The translations under genes were made by a program, and so were the position numbers. Positions 11,496 through 23,939 of a DNA stretch of 64,000 nt are shown here, one piece after another (position 1 is the stretch's first letter; each line of letters starts with the position of its first letter). Below the pieces are notes generated by a model. The model did not search any database. It was not told the DNA's origin and saw nothing but the letters and a program-made list of their open reading frames with translations. The stretch is from the NCBI RefSeq assembly GCF_000471905.2, contig NW_006499809.1, positions 142,063-206,062 on the forward strand. Reading direction: 5' to 3'. The stretch is from Amborella trichopoda. Taxonomy: Eukaryota; Streptophyta; Magnoliopsida; Amborellales; Amborellaceae.

Positions 11496-12566
11496 GGATA
11501 ACTAAAGTTGATGCCTTGGCTTCCGGTTGGTAAGGGCAAACACCCGACCTTGGGTCTTTGGTCGGTTTTCCTGTCCCCTTACTGAGCAATCTCTAATCTG
11601 GTGGCCTGGCCTGCCACATCTGATGCATGCCCCTGTCATCCTTCGGCACTCAACCGTCGAATGGTTGTCCTTCCCACAATGTGGGCACGCTGGGCTGTGA
11701 TTCTCCCTTACATCGCCTGGCAATGTCTTCTAAATCTTCTTGCCCCTCTGATTTTCTTTTCCCCTAAAGTTCCTCCTTGGGGGTGGTTGAGCTTTTCTTC
11801 CCAAACTTCCAAACTGGGCTGATCCCATTTTCCAGTTTCCTCCAACTCAGGACTCTTCACAGTCCCTCTCAATTTTCTTAGCCAAGTCCACCAAAGGGGA
11901 GAAAACCATCAAATTTGCTGATATCACCCTCCCCCTTATTTCTGATCTACGACCCCTCTCAAATTTACTTGCTTTTTGTGCCTCAGTATTGATGATATGT
12001 AGCGCGTACCTCGACTGCTCAGAGAACTTGGTTGCATATTACTCCACAGTTAGATTTCCCTGTTGTAGCTCGATGAACTCTACTTCTTTTCTTTCCCTAA
12101 TAGAATCAGAAAAGTACTTCTTATTGAAGGCTTCAAGAAAATTTCCCCAATTCGCTTCTATCCCTAACTCTTCACAGAACTGCTTCACTGAGCCCCACCA
12201 GTGCTCAGCGTCTCCTTTTAACATAAAGGTCCCCAGTCTGACCTTCTATTTTTCTGTACATTGCTATACCTCAAATATCTTCTCTACTTGCCTTCTCCAT
12301 CGATCTATTTTCTCTACTCCCCTAAGCCCTAAGAAAGTCAGAGGAGCCATCCTCCTAAACTTCTCTATTAAGTTGCGGTCAGTCTGGTCAGGGGCCGGGG
12401 TAGACGGGGCCGTCATAGTTTCCTTCATCATCTCTGTAATGGCCCCCAAGGTTCTGACAAAATGACCGAGGGCCTCTGTGTTTTCATTACTGGAGCTTGC
12501 ATTATTGGTCCTCATCCTTGGCATCTTTATCCTAAGACACAAACACTTAGTTACTAATCTACCCAA
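11496..12566 (-). pseudogene. Element B gag, single frame with internal stops
   Basis: The pieces 12566-12264, 12224-12039 and 11723-11502 all lie in one frame, so this gag has stops but appears not to be shifted overall. The N-terminal part has the NENTEALGHFVRTLGAITEM block; the capsid part has the KGDAEHWWGSVKQF and FNKKYFSDSIRERKEVEF blocks. The nucleocapsid holds two knuckle motifs: CPHCGKDNHSTVEC (CCHC spacing) and CIRCGRPGHQIRDC (classic CX2CX4HX4C). Gag assembles the particle and binds the RNA. Confidence 0.85.
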
Positions 12567-12619
12567 AACTATTTTAAAGACACTTTTAAACTCCCTAGGC
12601 CAAGAATCCTATCATGGCT

Positions 12620-12631
12620 GCTCTGATACCG
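12620..12631 (-). other. Element B primer-binding site (initiator-Met tRNA type)
   Basis: On the minus strand it reads CGGTATCAGAGC, one mismatch from the standard TGGTATCAGAGC. It lies four bases inside the LTR end at 12636. Confidence 0.85.
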
Positions 12632-12635
12632 TAAC

Positions 12636-13258
12636 TGTCACAACCCTGCCCCCTGACCCCTATCGAAGGGCGACAGAGTGCGGAATCGCGACCGGAGGTC
12701 GCATACGTCACTCAAGTGGGAGTGGCATCAACACGTGTTTAAAGTGCGGAATCAAAGCAAACCACGAGAAATAAATAAAAAATCATCCATCAAGCACTGA
12801 AAACGGAATAAGTTAAAACCATTAAACTTTCATTCAACTCCAATAGTCTTCACAATATAGTTCAAGGCTTACAAGCCTGACATTATAGTACATCGCATCA
12901 CAACAACACAGTGGCCTTACCAACAGACACTTACTATGCAGAAGAAACCCTGACAGATCTCAAAATTCCGGCACCTGTCGCCACCACTCTGCAGCTCGAC
13001 TCCCACAGTCAAATGTTATCATTCTACACAAATGAAAGTAGGCGGAATGAGCTCAAAGCCCAGTAAAAATATCGATGCCCTTGTATTCCTACCTATATAC
13101 GTATACATAATAACATGGTCTATGGTTCATCAGAAATCATACTAGCATCAAATAATGAAATCTCAGATCAAGGAACATACCTTTGTTGTATAGAGAGAGT
13201 TACAAAATGCTTAAATAAAACAGGCAAAACAGATCTAGTTACTCCCAAAGTAGAAGCC
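12636..13258 (-). repeat. Element B 5' LTR, R/U5 end piece
   Basis: Begins (plus-strand reading) TGTCACAACCCTG, the mirror of an LTR end, next to the primer-binding site. It runs to 13258, where a complete LTR of element C starts with TGTCACGACTCC. The sequence is unlike C's LTR, so it belongs to a different subfamily. The frame at 13115-13306 crosses the junction and is not a gene. Confidence 0.65.
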
Positions 13259-16200
13259 TGTCACGACTCCACCCCCGACCCCCTTCTCGTGCTCGACGGA
13301 GGGTGACTGGTAGCGGGTTCGTGATCCATCGGTCACAATTGCCACTCAGGTCGGGGTGCGCTCATCGCTTTATTAACGCAGTAAACAAAGCAAAACATGG
13401 TCATGAATTTAAAACAATGATATAAGAGCAGAAGAGCATCTAGAAATAGAATTCTCATTCAAACTAAAATCCACTATAGAAAATTTCTTCCAAAAGTACT
13501 ACATTCTGTTTGGGGCATCGAGGCCCAATAGTACATGTATTCCACAATAAATAATAACTAGGGCCAAACTGCCCTCTAGAACATACAATAGAGGAGGGTA
13601 TCTTTGTCAGCTCCGAATCTCAACCGTCTACTGCATCCACTAGACCACGCCTTCCACTTGTGACTATAGCTCTATAGAGATGCTAAAATAGTGGAATGAG
13701 CTATACAACGTAGTTAGGAAGACTAAAAACATAGAATCAATAACAAATCCACATAGTAAAAATTATCACATAAGTCAGGAATCTCATCAGTGTATTAATC
13801 ACAGGCATCAATCAAGTATCAGAATTCTTCATTTAGTCAATGCACTAATTTACATTCACATTCCCAGTGCAGGTAATAGTTGTCACAAGCATTGGCAGTT
13901 CAGAAAACCCTTTTTAGGCGAACACTGTCATAAAACATAGTAGTCATGTATTTCACAGTATCATTCATTCATTTATAATTGAACATGTCTCACAGCATGC
14001 ATTCCTATTACAAGGGAGCATATTCTCATTTCAAAGCATTCACAAAGTCCGGTTATGCAATACACACAAAGAGTATACCTCCCTCGTCTTAATCGCACAG
14101 GCAGGCCCTACCCTATTTTCAAAGCAGGCCAATCAGTCACGTATCACAGTATGGTCATGCAATACACTCAAAGCATGTCAATCAATCACATATACCAGTA
14201 TGGTCATGTAATACGCTCAAAGCATGCCGATCAGTCACATAACACAATATGGTCATGCAATACGCTCAAAGCATGCTAATCAGTCACATATCATAGTTTG
14301 GTCATGTAATACGCTCAAAGCATGTCAATCAGTCACATATCATAGTATGGTCATGCAATACGCTCAAAGCATGCCAATCAGTCACATATCACAGTATGGT
14401 CATGCAATACGCTTAAAGCATGCCAATCAATCACATATCACAATATGGTCATGTAATACTCTCAAAGCATGCCAATCAGTTAGATATCACAGTTTGGTCT
14501 TGCAAATACACTCAAAGCATGCTAATCAGTCACATATCACAGTATGGTCATGCAATACACTCAAAGCATGCCAATCAGTCACAAATCACAGTATGGAAAC
14601 AGAACATTGCGCACTCCAAATGAATGGTCCATAGCATAGTGGTCAGTATAACAATACACAACAGAATAGTCATGCATAACCTTTATTCGCACTTAATCAA
14701 TATCCTATGACAGACAAGCCTAGTCTCATTAACACGGTCTGAGTCTAATTCAGAAATATACAACTAACATGTACGCTATGCCACTGGCATGAGGCCCCCA
14801 TCATAAGAGAGCTATCTCATGGCAGTTATACTTGTCAATTAGCATTCGTAACTCGTAGTCTCATTTACGTAACATGTATCACAGGGCATTCACATTTGTC
14901 AAATTATCAATAGTAAAGGGTCGCATAGCATTATTCACATGACTCCAGGCAATTAACTTGTAGTATTCATCATAGGGAGACCCTCCCATAGCATTCTTGT
15001 TAATCAATTAATAATCATAGCACTTAGTCTCTTAAATCAATCAGTGAACAGTTCAATCAGAAAGAGTATCATTCATCAGATCCATAACTGTGACATTTTT
15101 ATGGGAAAGGAAGTGTTATTATCAAGAAGTGGCGGTTTTAGCATGGTCTTGAAGTTGCTTTCAAAATAAACTCATTCAAGGCTCATCTAAAAGTGATTTA
15201 AACACATTTTGGGCAGATTTTAAGCCCAAAATAAATTATTTCTAGAACAAGCACAAATCTAAAAATCTCGGTGTTAAGTAACAATGACGTACCCCCTTTC
15301 TCAGAGGCATAACTCCGAATCTAGGGAGAATTTCAAAATTATTTAACCATGTAAATTTAAGCTTATCCATAGATCCTTAAAATAGTGGTGATTTGAAGAT
15401 GTTTGGATGATGTTTGAGAGGTCAAAAGCTTTGCACATAGTGGTTGACATTTGCTGGAATTTACCTGCGACTGTGGCAGTGACACACCCCCATATTTTGG
15501 GACGTATCACTTAATCTATGTACAATTTTGAAATGGTGTAAAAAGTACGATTATGGTAGACAAGCATATCCTTCATTTAAAACTAGTTCAGGCTTATTTG
15601 GACACTATTTGATCACTAAAATGTAATACAAGTACAGTCACAGTTCTGACAATTCTCATCTTAATGCTTTGCATGCTTCGAAGAATACTTAGCAATGCAC
15701 AACCCATGGAAAATCTTGATGCAAGACCATATTCATCTTATACTAGTGACACAAGAGATTAACAATACACATCTATTACAAATCACAAGTTCATTTGCAT
15801 TACTCAAAAAACCATGGCATAGAAAGTAGGAATCTAGTATTTACCATCTCATCTACCCTATTCAAACTTGCATGCTTCCTCCCATCATTTACCACCTATT
15901 CATACTCTAAAATCAGTCCCTATATGTTACCAATGCAGAGGAGTTAGACCCACTTACCAATGGTTCATGGTGTCTCCAAGTCTTCACACTTTGTAGGCAC
16001 TTCAAGCTCCACTAGTGGCTTCCCAACGGCAACAGCAAAGGGGTCTAACTTAAGCTTCTAGAGAGAGAGAGCATAAGGGGGAAAAAGAAAAAATGGCAGT
16101 GAGATGGAAGGGGAAAGGGCTTAAGTACCAATAGCCTCTTATGCACGTGGTGATAATCCAAGTGGTGATAGCTCTTTGCGCACTGAGTTAGTTCATTCAC

Positions 16201-16672
16201 GCACAGCTACATACCTCCACGCCCACAGTGATAGCCCTTCACACGTGCGTCATCTCTCTTTGATGTGCACGGCGATAGCCCCTTATTCACGTGGTGCTCC
16301 TTCATCTTCATGCACGACGTTACTCCTTCTGCCTTTCATGTGCGGCGTTAGCCTTGACGGCATTACTTCACACGATGCTGCTACAACTTTTTCTTTATCT
16401 CTCTATTTCTTTCCAAACGGCGGGCACTCGCGGCGATGCTTCAGACAGCACTACCCTCGCGACGATGCTCCAGGCGGCACTACACTTGCGGTGATGCTTC
16501 AATGCATATGGCATTCCCTCTCTTTCATGCACGACGCTTCCTCCGGTTCGTGCACGGCATTACCCCTTACAATTGCGGTAGTATGCCTTCTTCCTTTGCA
16601 CCAGGTGTGTACTTCCTTCACTCATCTCTATTATCGTGAGTGTCCTTAGTCTAAAAAATTGGGGTCCTTACA
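13259..16672 (-). repeat. Element C 3' LTR (3414 bp)
   Basis: Plus-strand reading TGTCACGACTCC at the left and GGTCCTTACA at the right gives perfect inverted TGT/ACA termini. The R/U5 half (13259 to about 15010) closely matches 18668-20522. It contains a 49-bp repeat array (14141-14600), an AT-rich stretch, and GC-rich short repeats with GTGATAGC motifs at 16140-16640. The frames at 16176-16649 pass through those repeats and are not genes. Confidence 0.85.
14141..14600. repeat. 49-bp tandem repeats in element C 3' LTR
   Basis: About nine units of 49 bp. Each holds GCAATACGCTCAAAGCATGC, then CAATCAGTCACATATCACAG and TATGGTCAT. The period is exact between units beginning at 14224 and 14273. 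Frames such as 14224-14634 are artefacts of a repeat length that happens not to create stops. Confidence 0.9.
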
Positions 16673-16690
16673 TCATCCACCCCTTAAAAA
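16673..16690 (-). other. Element C polypurine tract
   Basis: On the minus strand, CTTTTTAAGGGGTGGATGA leads straight into the LTR start at 16672. It closely resembles the tracts of B and D, although one G-run is interrupted. Confidence 0.75.
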
Positions 16691-16989
16691 GGATTTTGTC
16701 CCCAAAATCATACATATGGAATCCAACAGTTGGGGGAGGGCATCCTTACATCCACCACCGTCTCATACAACCGTCTATAGTTTTATCCCTAATATCACAT
16801 AGTCTCTTACCTGATATTTCAGCGATACGCAGAGTGTGCACCAATTATCCAGATATTATATCTATTAAGTCAGGCAAACATTAACAGGTTAATAAATAGG
16901 TCTTTCAACCGTGAGCGATCACAACCGATCAGCAACCTCCAGCTGCCTCGCAGGGATCAATCTCTAATTAGGGTCCGACAGTATTCACA

Positions 16990-18125
16990 AAGTGGCATCT
17001 TACAAGTATGAACCATACAACATATTCAAAACACACATCTTACTAATATCAATCATGCAGTGTACATTAAAGCACGCACCACAGAAAAACAAAGTCACAA
17101 AATCAGAAAAGCAGGTCCTGCGATACACTAAAAGCAGGCACCACAAAGTCACAAAATCTCATACAAAGAGTCATGCCCTGCAATACGCTCAGAGCAGCTA
17201 CGACATAATCATGAAGTCACAGTCAAAAAATCATATCTAGCAATAAGCTCAAGTCAGGCACTCAACAAACATCAGTCATGGCCACGCGATATGCTCAAAG
17301 CAGGCACCACAAAAACACAAAGTCTGACCCTACAATACGCTCAGAGTAGGCACCCTACAAACACCAGTTGTGGTCACGCAATACGCTCAAATCATTCACC
17401 ACAAAATCACAAAGTCAAGCCCTACAATGCGCTCAAAGTAGGAAGCCTACAAACATTAGTCGTGGTCGTGTAATATGCTCAAAGCATGCACCACAAAATC
17501 ACAAAATCAGGCTCTACAATACTCTCAAAATAGGCACCCTACAAACACCAGTCGTGGTCACACAATATGCTCAAAGCATGCACCACAAAATCACAAAGTC
17601 AGGCCCTACAATACGCTCAAAGTAGGCACCCTACAAACATTAGTCGTGGTCACACAATACGCTCAAAGCATGCACCACAAAATCACAAAGTCAGGTCCTA
17701 CAATATGCTTAAAGTAGGCACCCTACAAGCACCAGTAGTGGTCACGCAATACGCTCAAAACATGCACCACAAAGTCAGGCTCTACAATACGCTCAAAATA
17801 GGCACCCTACAAACATCAGTCGTGGTCACACAATACGATCAAAGAATGCCCCACAAAATCGCAAAGTCAAGCCCTACAATATGCTCAAACTAAGCACCCT
17901 ACAAACATCAGTCGTGGTCACGCAATACGCTCAAAGCATGCACCACAAAATCACAAAGTCAGGTCCTACAATATGCTCAAAGTAGGCACCCTACAAACAC
18001 CAGTCATGGTCATGCAATACGCTCAAAGTATGCACCAAAAAATCACAAAGTCAGGCCCTATAATACGCTCAAAGTAGGCACCCTACAATAACAACTAGGG
18101 TCATGCAATACGCACAAAGCATGCC
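16990..18125. repeat. 92-bp tandem repeats filling the internal region of element C
   Basis: Roughly twelve diverged units of 92 bp, each made of two half-units that both contain CAATACGCTCAAAG. One half continues CATGCACCACAAAATCACAA and the other TAGGCACCCTACAAACA. The period is exact between units starting at 17475 and 17567. The core CAATACGCTCAAAGCATGC is also the core of the 49-bp array in this element's own LTRs. Apparent frames at 16992-17893 are artefacts. Confidence 0.9.
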
Positions 18126-18424
18126 CTAGCACTTGCTATAATCATACCATGCTTCACTCATCACATATTACTCATTGCAAGATTGACCACACAGATCATA
18201 ACATAAAACATTTATCACTATAATCACATGGCACGCATGAATTCTCAACTAGACGGGGTAGGGCACACCCCTCAATTACAATTCTACACAGTCGGAACAC
18301 AGAAAGGGTCTCCAACTGGTAGCACACAATTTACGCACGATCTGACAATAAAAGTTCAAGTGCTATTAGTCTTCTCAGCGTTTTTTTCTCCGCCTTGCTC
18401 TAAAACCACTCTAACGCTAGCCTC

Positions 18425-18600
18425 TTAAGCCTCTCTATCAGGTTGATATCATTATGTTCTGAGGTAGGGGCGGATAAGGCCAGCATCGACTCTTTCATTA
18501 ATTGGGTCATGGCCCTCAAGGTTCTACAAAATTCGTCGACGGCCTCAGTGTTATAATCGCTGGATCACAAGGACACTCAATCACTACTCTGCCCTAAAAC
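18425..18600 (-). pseudogene. Element C gag N-terminal scrap
   Basis: On the minus strand this reads a degenerate version of the gag N-terminal block seen in A, B and D: NTEAVDEFCRTLRAMTQLM followed by KESM and a LIERLKRLA stretch, then a stop. Nothing of capsid, knuckle or pol follows. 18126-18424 between this and the repeats is non-coding and unassigned. It shows that C descends from a coding chromovirus. Confidence 0.75.
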
Positions 18601-18651
18601 CACTCTAAGGACACTCCTAAAACTCCCTATGCCAAAGATCCTATCTTGGCT

Positions 18652-18663
18652 GCTCTGATACCA
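18652..18663 (-). other. Element C primer-binding site (initiator-Met tRNA type)
   Basis: Perfect TGGTATCAGAGC on the minus strand, four bases inside the LTR end at 18668. Confidence 0.9.
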
Positions 18664-18667
18664 TATC

Positions 18668-20522
18668 TGTCACGACCCCGTCCCCCTTGCCGTGCTCAAC
18701 AGAGGGTGACAGGTAGTGGGTTCATGATCCATAGATCACGATTGCCACTCAGGTCGGGGTGCGCTCATCTCTGTATTAAAAGGCTAAACAAAGCAAAACA
18801 TGGCCAGAAACTTAAAACAATGATACAAGAGCAGAAGAGCATCAAGAAATAGAATTCTCAATCAAACTAAAATCCACCATATAAAATTTCTTTCAAAAGT
18901 ATTACAAACCATTTGGGGGCATCGAGGCCCAATAGTACATCTATTCCATAATAAATAATAACTAGCTCCAAACTGCTCTATAGAACATATAATGGAGGAG
19001 GGCATATTCGTCAGCTCCGAATCTCAACCGTCTACTGCATCCAGTAGACCACGCCTTCCACCTGTGACTGTAGCTCTACAAGGATGGCAAGATAGTGGAA
19101 TGAGCTATACAACCCAGTAAGGAAGTCTAGATACTAAGCATCAATAACAAATCTATCACAGTAAAAATTATCGGATAAGCTAGGAATCTCATCAATGTAT
19201 TAATCGCATGAATCAATCAGGTATTAGAATTCTTCATTTAGTCAATGCACTAATTTACATTCACATTCCTAGTGCAGGTAATAGATGTCACATGCATTGG
19301 CAGTTCAGAAAAACCTTTTTCGGCAAACATCTTCATAAAACATAGCAATCACGTATTTCACAGTATCATTCATTCATCTATAATTGAACATTTCTCACAG
19401 CTTGCATTTCTATTACAAGGGAGCATATTCTCATTTCAAAGCATTCATAAAATCTGGTTATGCAATACACATAAAGCATGTACCTCCCTAGTCATAATCG
19501 CACAGGCATGCCCTACTCTATTCTCAAAGCAGGCCAATCAGTCACCTATCACAATATGGTCATGCAATATGCTCAAAGCAATCCAATCAGTCACATATCA
19601 CAGTATGGTCATGCAATACTCTCAAAGCATGCCAATTAGTCACATATCACAATATGGTCATGTAAAACACTCAAAGCATGCCAATCAGTCACATATCAAA
19701 GTATGGTCATGTATTACGCTCAAAGCATGTCAATCAGTCACATATCACAGTATGGTCATGCAATATGCTTAAAGCATGCCAATCAGTCACATATCACAGT
19801 ATGGTCATGCAATACGCTCAAAGCATGCTAATCATTTACATATCACAGTATGGTCATGCAATACGCTCAAAGCATGCCAATCAATCACATATCACAATAT
19901 GGTCATGCAATACACTCAAAGCATGCCAATCAGTCACATATCACAATATGGTTAAGCAATACGCTCAAAGCATGTCAATCAGTCACATTTCATAGTATGG
20001 TCATGCAATACGCTCAAAGCATGCCAATCAGTCACATATCACAGTATAGTCATGAAATACGCTCAAAGCATCTCAATCAGCCACATATCACAGTATGGAA
20101 ATAGAACAGTGCCAACTCCAAATGGATGGTCCTTGGCATAGTGGCTAGTATAACAATATCACAATCGAATAGTCAACCTTTATCTGCACTTAATCAATAT
20201 CCCATGACAGACAAGCCTAGTCTCATTAACAAGGTCTGAGTCTCATTCAGAAATATACGACTAACATTTACTCTATGCCACTAGCATGAGGCCCCCATCA
20301 TAAGAGAGCTATCTCATGGCAGTTATACTTGTCAATTAACATTCATAACTCGTAGACTCATTTATGTAGCATGTATCATAGGGCTATCACAGGGCATTCA
20401 CATTGGTTAAATTATAGTTAGTACAGGTTCGCCTAACATTAATCACATGACTCCATGGCAATTAACTTGTAGTTTTCATCACAGGAAAACCATCCCATAG
20501 CATTCATGTTAATCAATCAATA
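18668..20522 (-). repeat. Element C 5' LTR, truncated to its R/U5 half
   Basis: Begins (plus-strand reading) TGTCACGACCCCG and follows the 3' LTR 13259-15010 closely. Similarity stops at about 20522 (partner about 15014), so some 1.6 kb of U3 is missing. It carries the same 49-bp repeats at 19536-20096. Confidence 0.8.
19536..20096. repeat. 49-bp tandem repeats in element C 5' LTR
   Basis: About eleven units with the same consensus as the array in the 3' LTR (14141-14600). Copy number differs between the two LTRs. Frames at 19272-20104 are artefacts. Confidence 0.9.
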
Positions 20523-20775
20523 CACTGTGGTATGCTTAAGAGAGAGGGTGAGGTGAGAGTAACTTTCGACCAGTACCCCTAGGGTTGAGGTAAATCTTCT
20601 CTCTCTTCTTTTTCTTTTCTTCTTCTCTCTGCCTTCTCCCCCCTCTTCTCCCTCTTCTTCGTCTGAGTCCCTCGCAGAGGTCTACACGACAGTGGTAGTG
20701 TCATGCATGCCTCTCCCTTGGTCTCACTGGACGTGCATGGCGATGGCAGCACCATGCGAGAGTCTATCACATAAT
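20523..20775. other. Pyrimidine-rich junction segment, unassigned
   Basis: Contains a CT-rich tract and GC-rich short motifs (GTGCATGGCGATGG) that look like LTR U3/U5 material, but it matches neither neighbouring LTR well enough to place. It joins the broken end of C's LTR to B-type LTR sequence. The minus-strand frame 20770-20579 is low-complexity. Confidence 0.4.
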
Positions 20776-22073
20776 AACAATACCAGATTCACATAATAAC
20801 AGTGTCCATATCAAAGAATGAGTGTTACAGCTGCAATTTTAAGTCGTGACATCTGATCATAAATAGGGTCATAACTTTTTATTCGTTTGGAATTTGAAGA
20901 CAGTTCCCAAACAAATTTTACACTAAAGAGATCTATCTTTCAAATAGGGGTGTTTGAAAGTAATTGGAATTTGTTTGGCCCCTCAAAAGATAAAAATAAT
21001 GGAGGCATTTCATCTGAAATCTGTTGTGCAGTAAAGGCAGTGACATGTCTTTAAAACTTCTTCAATATCTCGCAAACCAGAAGGAGTTTCGAAATATAGT
21101 TAACATGTGATTCTTGTAAGATCTTTTAAGAGATATTTTAAGATCTTTTAAGATATCTTTTAAGAGGTGGTGGTTTGAAAGAAAACGGATCCTTTTTGGT
21201 CAATCAAAGCATGTGGCAACAGAGGCGTCAGTTTTGAGCTTTTGTAGAACTGTCTATAGTGAGATTTTGTCACAATTAATCGTATAACTCTCAAATTAGA
21301 CAGAATTCTGAAAAGTGTTAAACATGTGATTTTAAGCTTACTCATAAATATTTCATATAGTGGTGGTTTGGAAGAAAACAGACCTCATTTGGTTGGATAA
21401 AGTTTGTGATATCTGAGACATCAGTTTTGTGTTTTTACCAAACCTGTTTACAGTGATCTATTGGCATATTTCGATGTATAGATTTACATATATAAAGAAT
21501 CATAACAAGATGTGAACATGAATATTGAAATAGACTCAGGAATATTTCCAATGGCGATGGTTTGAGGCCAATTGGACCTTGTTTAATAAGTCAAAAGTGG
21601 ATTATAAAAACATGAAAACTTCATATAATTTTACAGCACAGTCACAGTACTACTTAATATGATACTCAAATGGCCCATAACCCTTTCACTTTCAAAAGGA
21701 TACCTAAGAACACAAAGTTACATAATTTCTGTGAAACACAAGATAGATTTGATGCTTATTGTGGTCATGCAATTGCGATTCGCATGGTTGGAAAAATCAC
21801 AACATAACAGTGAACATAACATCATTCATACTACCAATAGCATGCACAAACACATTCTTAAATCACATTCAACCTTACACACAAAGGCCTACAAGGTAGA
21901 AATCCACTTACCTTGGATGTATCTTGCCTCTAAAACCTTCTTTCACAGCCTTCTTCAACTCTTAAAGTGGTTGTTCTAACAGTGAGCTAAAAGGGGAGCT
22001 CCTTCTTAGTTCTTCACATTGACTTAGAGAGAGAGAGATGAGGAGGAGTGGAGGGGTGTTAGAATGAGAGAGA
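20776..22073 (-). repeat. Element B 5' LTR, U3 piece 1
   Basis: Follows the B 3' LTR from 6454 rightward almost base for base, apart from an insertion or deletion of about 100 bp near 21100-21210, where this copy has extra AAGATCTTTTAAGA-type repeats. It is cut at 22073 by Tat element F and resumes at 38288. The frame at 21659-21979 is chance. Confidence 0.8.
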
Positions 22074-23363
22074 TGTTTGAACGCATTTTTCAGCACCTTG
22101 GTACCTGATGCGAAATAAAGAGGAAGCAGGTCAATGAAGCCTCAACATACATTGGAAATTTTGATAGTCTCAGAATGGCCCCAAAACGAGTCAAGATCTT
22201 CATAAGCACTTCAAAAGGTTACCTGCCAAGGTTCGTCGCAATCCGACATGTCTATGACAGTGCAGACAAAAATACAATTTCGAAAAAATCAGCCTTTAGC
22301 ACCTTGAAACGGACCGTATTTAGAACTATATTTTCGATGCGTCAAATAGCTGTGAGACCACTACCATTGGATCTGGCACAGTCAAAAACCCTTATGGGTC
22401 AACTTTCAGCTTAATTAAGCACTTTAGGACAAAGTTATGGGTAAAATACCGAAAAGGGGTAGGCCGCACACTATTCCCGTGTGGCCACTCTGCACCAAAA
22501 CACCATTAACAGTGGTTGTTTTTGTAGTCATGAGGAGTGACTTTCGGGGCCAATATCTCACTCATTTCAAGCCGGATCGCGCTCAAATTTTGTGAGCATG
22601 TTCATCTCATTGAGACGAGTGTTTCAATAGTTGGGATGCCTTGTGACAATGCCCGAGCAGGGAGAAAAACTAAAGAGAATTTGTTGATCCGTGAAGAAAG
22701 TTGCAAAAAATTCAGCATCCAAATCACGACGTTCGCATACCCGATCAACGTGAAACCAATTGAATTATATGTGTAAGGTCCGAGGCTATATCTGATATGA
22801 ACCTTGTGTACGATGAATGGTTGAACTTCACACACAGAGGAATAGAAGCTGTTGTAAATTATGGCCAATGAATTTCATGATTCTGGCCAAAAACTCAAGA
22901 CGACAAAATCTTCATCCGGACACGAAATCGAGTTGTGTTTGTTACAACAAGATTGTGACGGCATGTTTAGTGCGACTCAACAAATAATTAAAGAAAAACA
23001 TCCAGGAATGAGCGCACTATCGATCCGAAGTTTTCAAGATTCATCCATTCAAGTCTTATGATCATGACTTAAACACATGATTCATGGCTCGAACTTGGTA
23101 TCAAATCGATTACCATGCAGAGCCCTACAAGAAACAATCATCTTTCGACCAAATGGGCATCATAGCAACCCTGGATCAGTCATGGAAGATCACGCAAGTT
23201 CTTGGGCAGCAGTAAGGACTGTTTTGGAATTCCACACATTGTTAAGCAAGGGCAAAACAGTCCTTTTGTACCCATTTTTAGAATTTCTTTTAGCTCAATT
23301 AAAATATAATTATCTTCAATTTTAAGTAGTTTTTGGGCATCCACCTATGTTTGGGCCCAATTC

Positions 23364-23371
23364 TATATAAA
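23364..23371 (+). promoter_or_regulatory. TATA box of element F 5' LTR
   Basis: TATATAAA within a conserved context (GGGCCCAATTCTATATAAAC). The same box is kept in the 3' LTR (36451-36458) and, as TATAAATA, in element E's LTR. It marks the likely RNA polymerase II promoter; transcription would begin a few tens of bases downstream. Confidence 0.65.
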
Positions 23372-23939
23372 CATGCAAAGCCAAATTGTAAAAAAAAAAA
23401 AGAAAAAGAGGGAAGAGTTCATTCTTCATCGATTCAATAAAGTTTTCAATTCTCACTCAAGCTCGTGGGTGCATCTTGGAGAGAGAGAGAGAGAGAGAAA
23501 AGAGAGAAGATAAGGGTCGATACCTCTCAGTAAGGTGACTTTCTCCCTCATCTTGTCTCTTTTCTCTTTTCTTATCTCTATCTCTTTCTCTCTCCTCTCC
23601 TCTTTCTCCTCTTTTCTCTCTTCCTCCTCTTTTCTCTCTCATCTTCTTTTACCATCTATATCTCTTCTTTTCTCTCTCATCTCTCCCTCTCTCTTGCTTT
23701 CATATTTATCTCTTTCTCTCTCTTCGTCCTCTGGTGTTTCATATCTCTCTTTCCCTGCTTCTCTTTCTTCATTCATGCATGACAAGCCTATCTCTCTTTC
23801 CTTGCTCCTCTTTCTCCATTCACGCATGGTGGACCTATCTCTCTTTCCCTGCTCCTCTTTCTCCATTCACGCATGGCAGACCTATCGTCTGGTGTGATGC
23901 CTTACTGCTTCTGAGACATGAACAATGAGTCAAGCCTTA

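Larger units (their letters stand above)
13259..20522 (-). mobile_element. Element C: short gag-only, repeat-rich chromoviral derivative
   Basis: On the minus strand: truncated 5' LTR (20522-18668), primer-binding site (18663-18652), a scrap of gag, about 1.1 kb of 92-bp tandem repeats, a polypurine tract and a complete 3' LTR (16672-13259). The internal region is only about 2 kb and has no pol. Such an element would have depended on enzymes from relatives such as A, B or D. It lies in the middle of what I infer to be element B's 5' LTR. The outer break at about 20522 is where similarity with the 3' LTR ends. Confidence 0.75.

Noticed and set aside
12620-12631. GGTATCAGAGC sites as possible tRNA genes
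   Set aside because: Only the 3'-end complement is present, with no tRNA cloverleaf; position next to LTR ends identifies them as primer-binding sites.
14055-20104. Several open frames of 60-166 codons with repeating HANQSHITVWSC or TKSQSQALQYAQS peptides
   Set aside because: They run through the 49-bp and 92-bp tandem arrays; the peptides only reflect repeat units without stops, and the arrays lie in LTR and non-coding DNA.
22602-22868. Open frames in the U3 of the F LTR (also 35716-35979 and 62644-62904)
   Set aside because: Equivalent positions in the three LTR copies do not keep the frame, so there is no sign of protein-level conservation.
23388-23410. A-run as a LINE or processed-gene poly(A) tail
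   Set aside because: The same run occurs at the same place in the second LTR (36477-36491), so it is part of the LTR.
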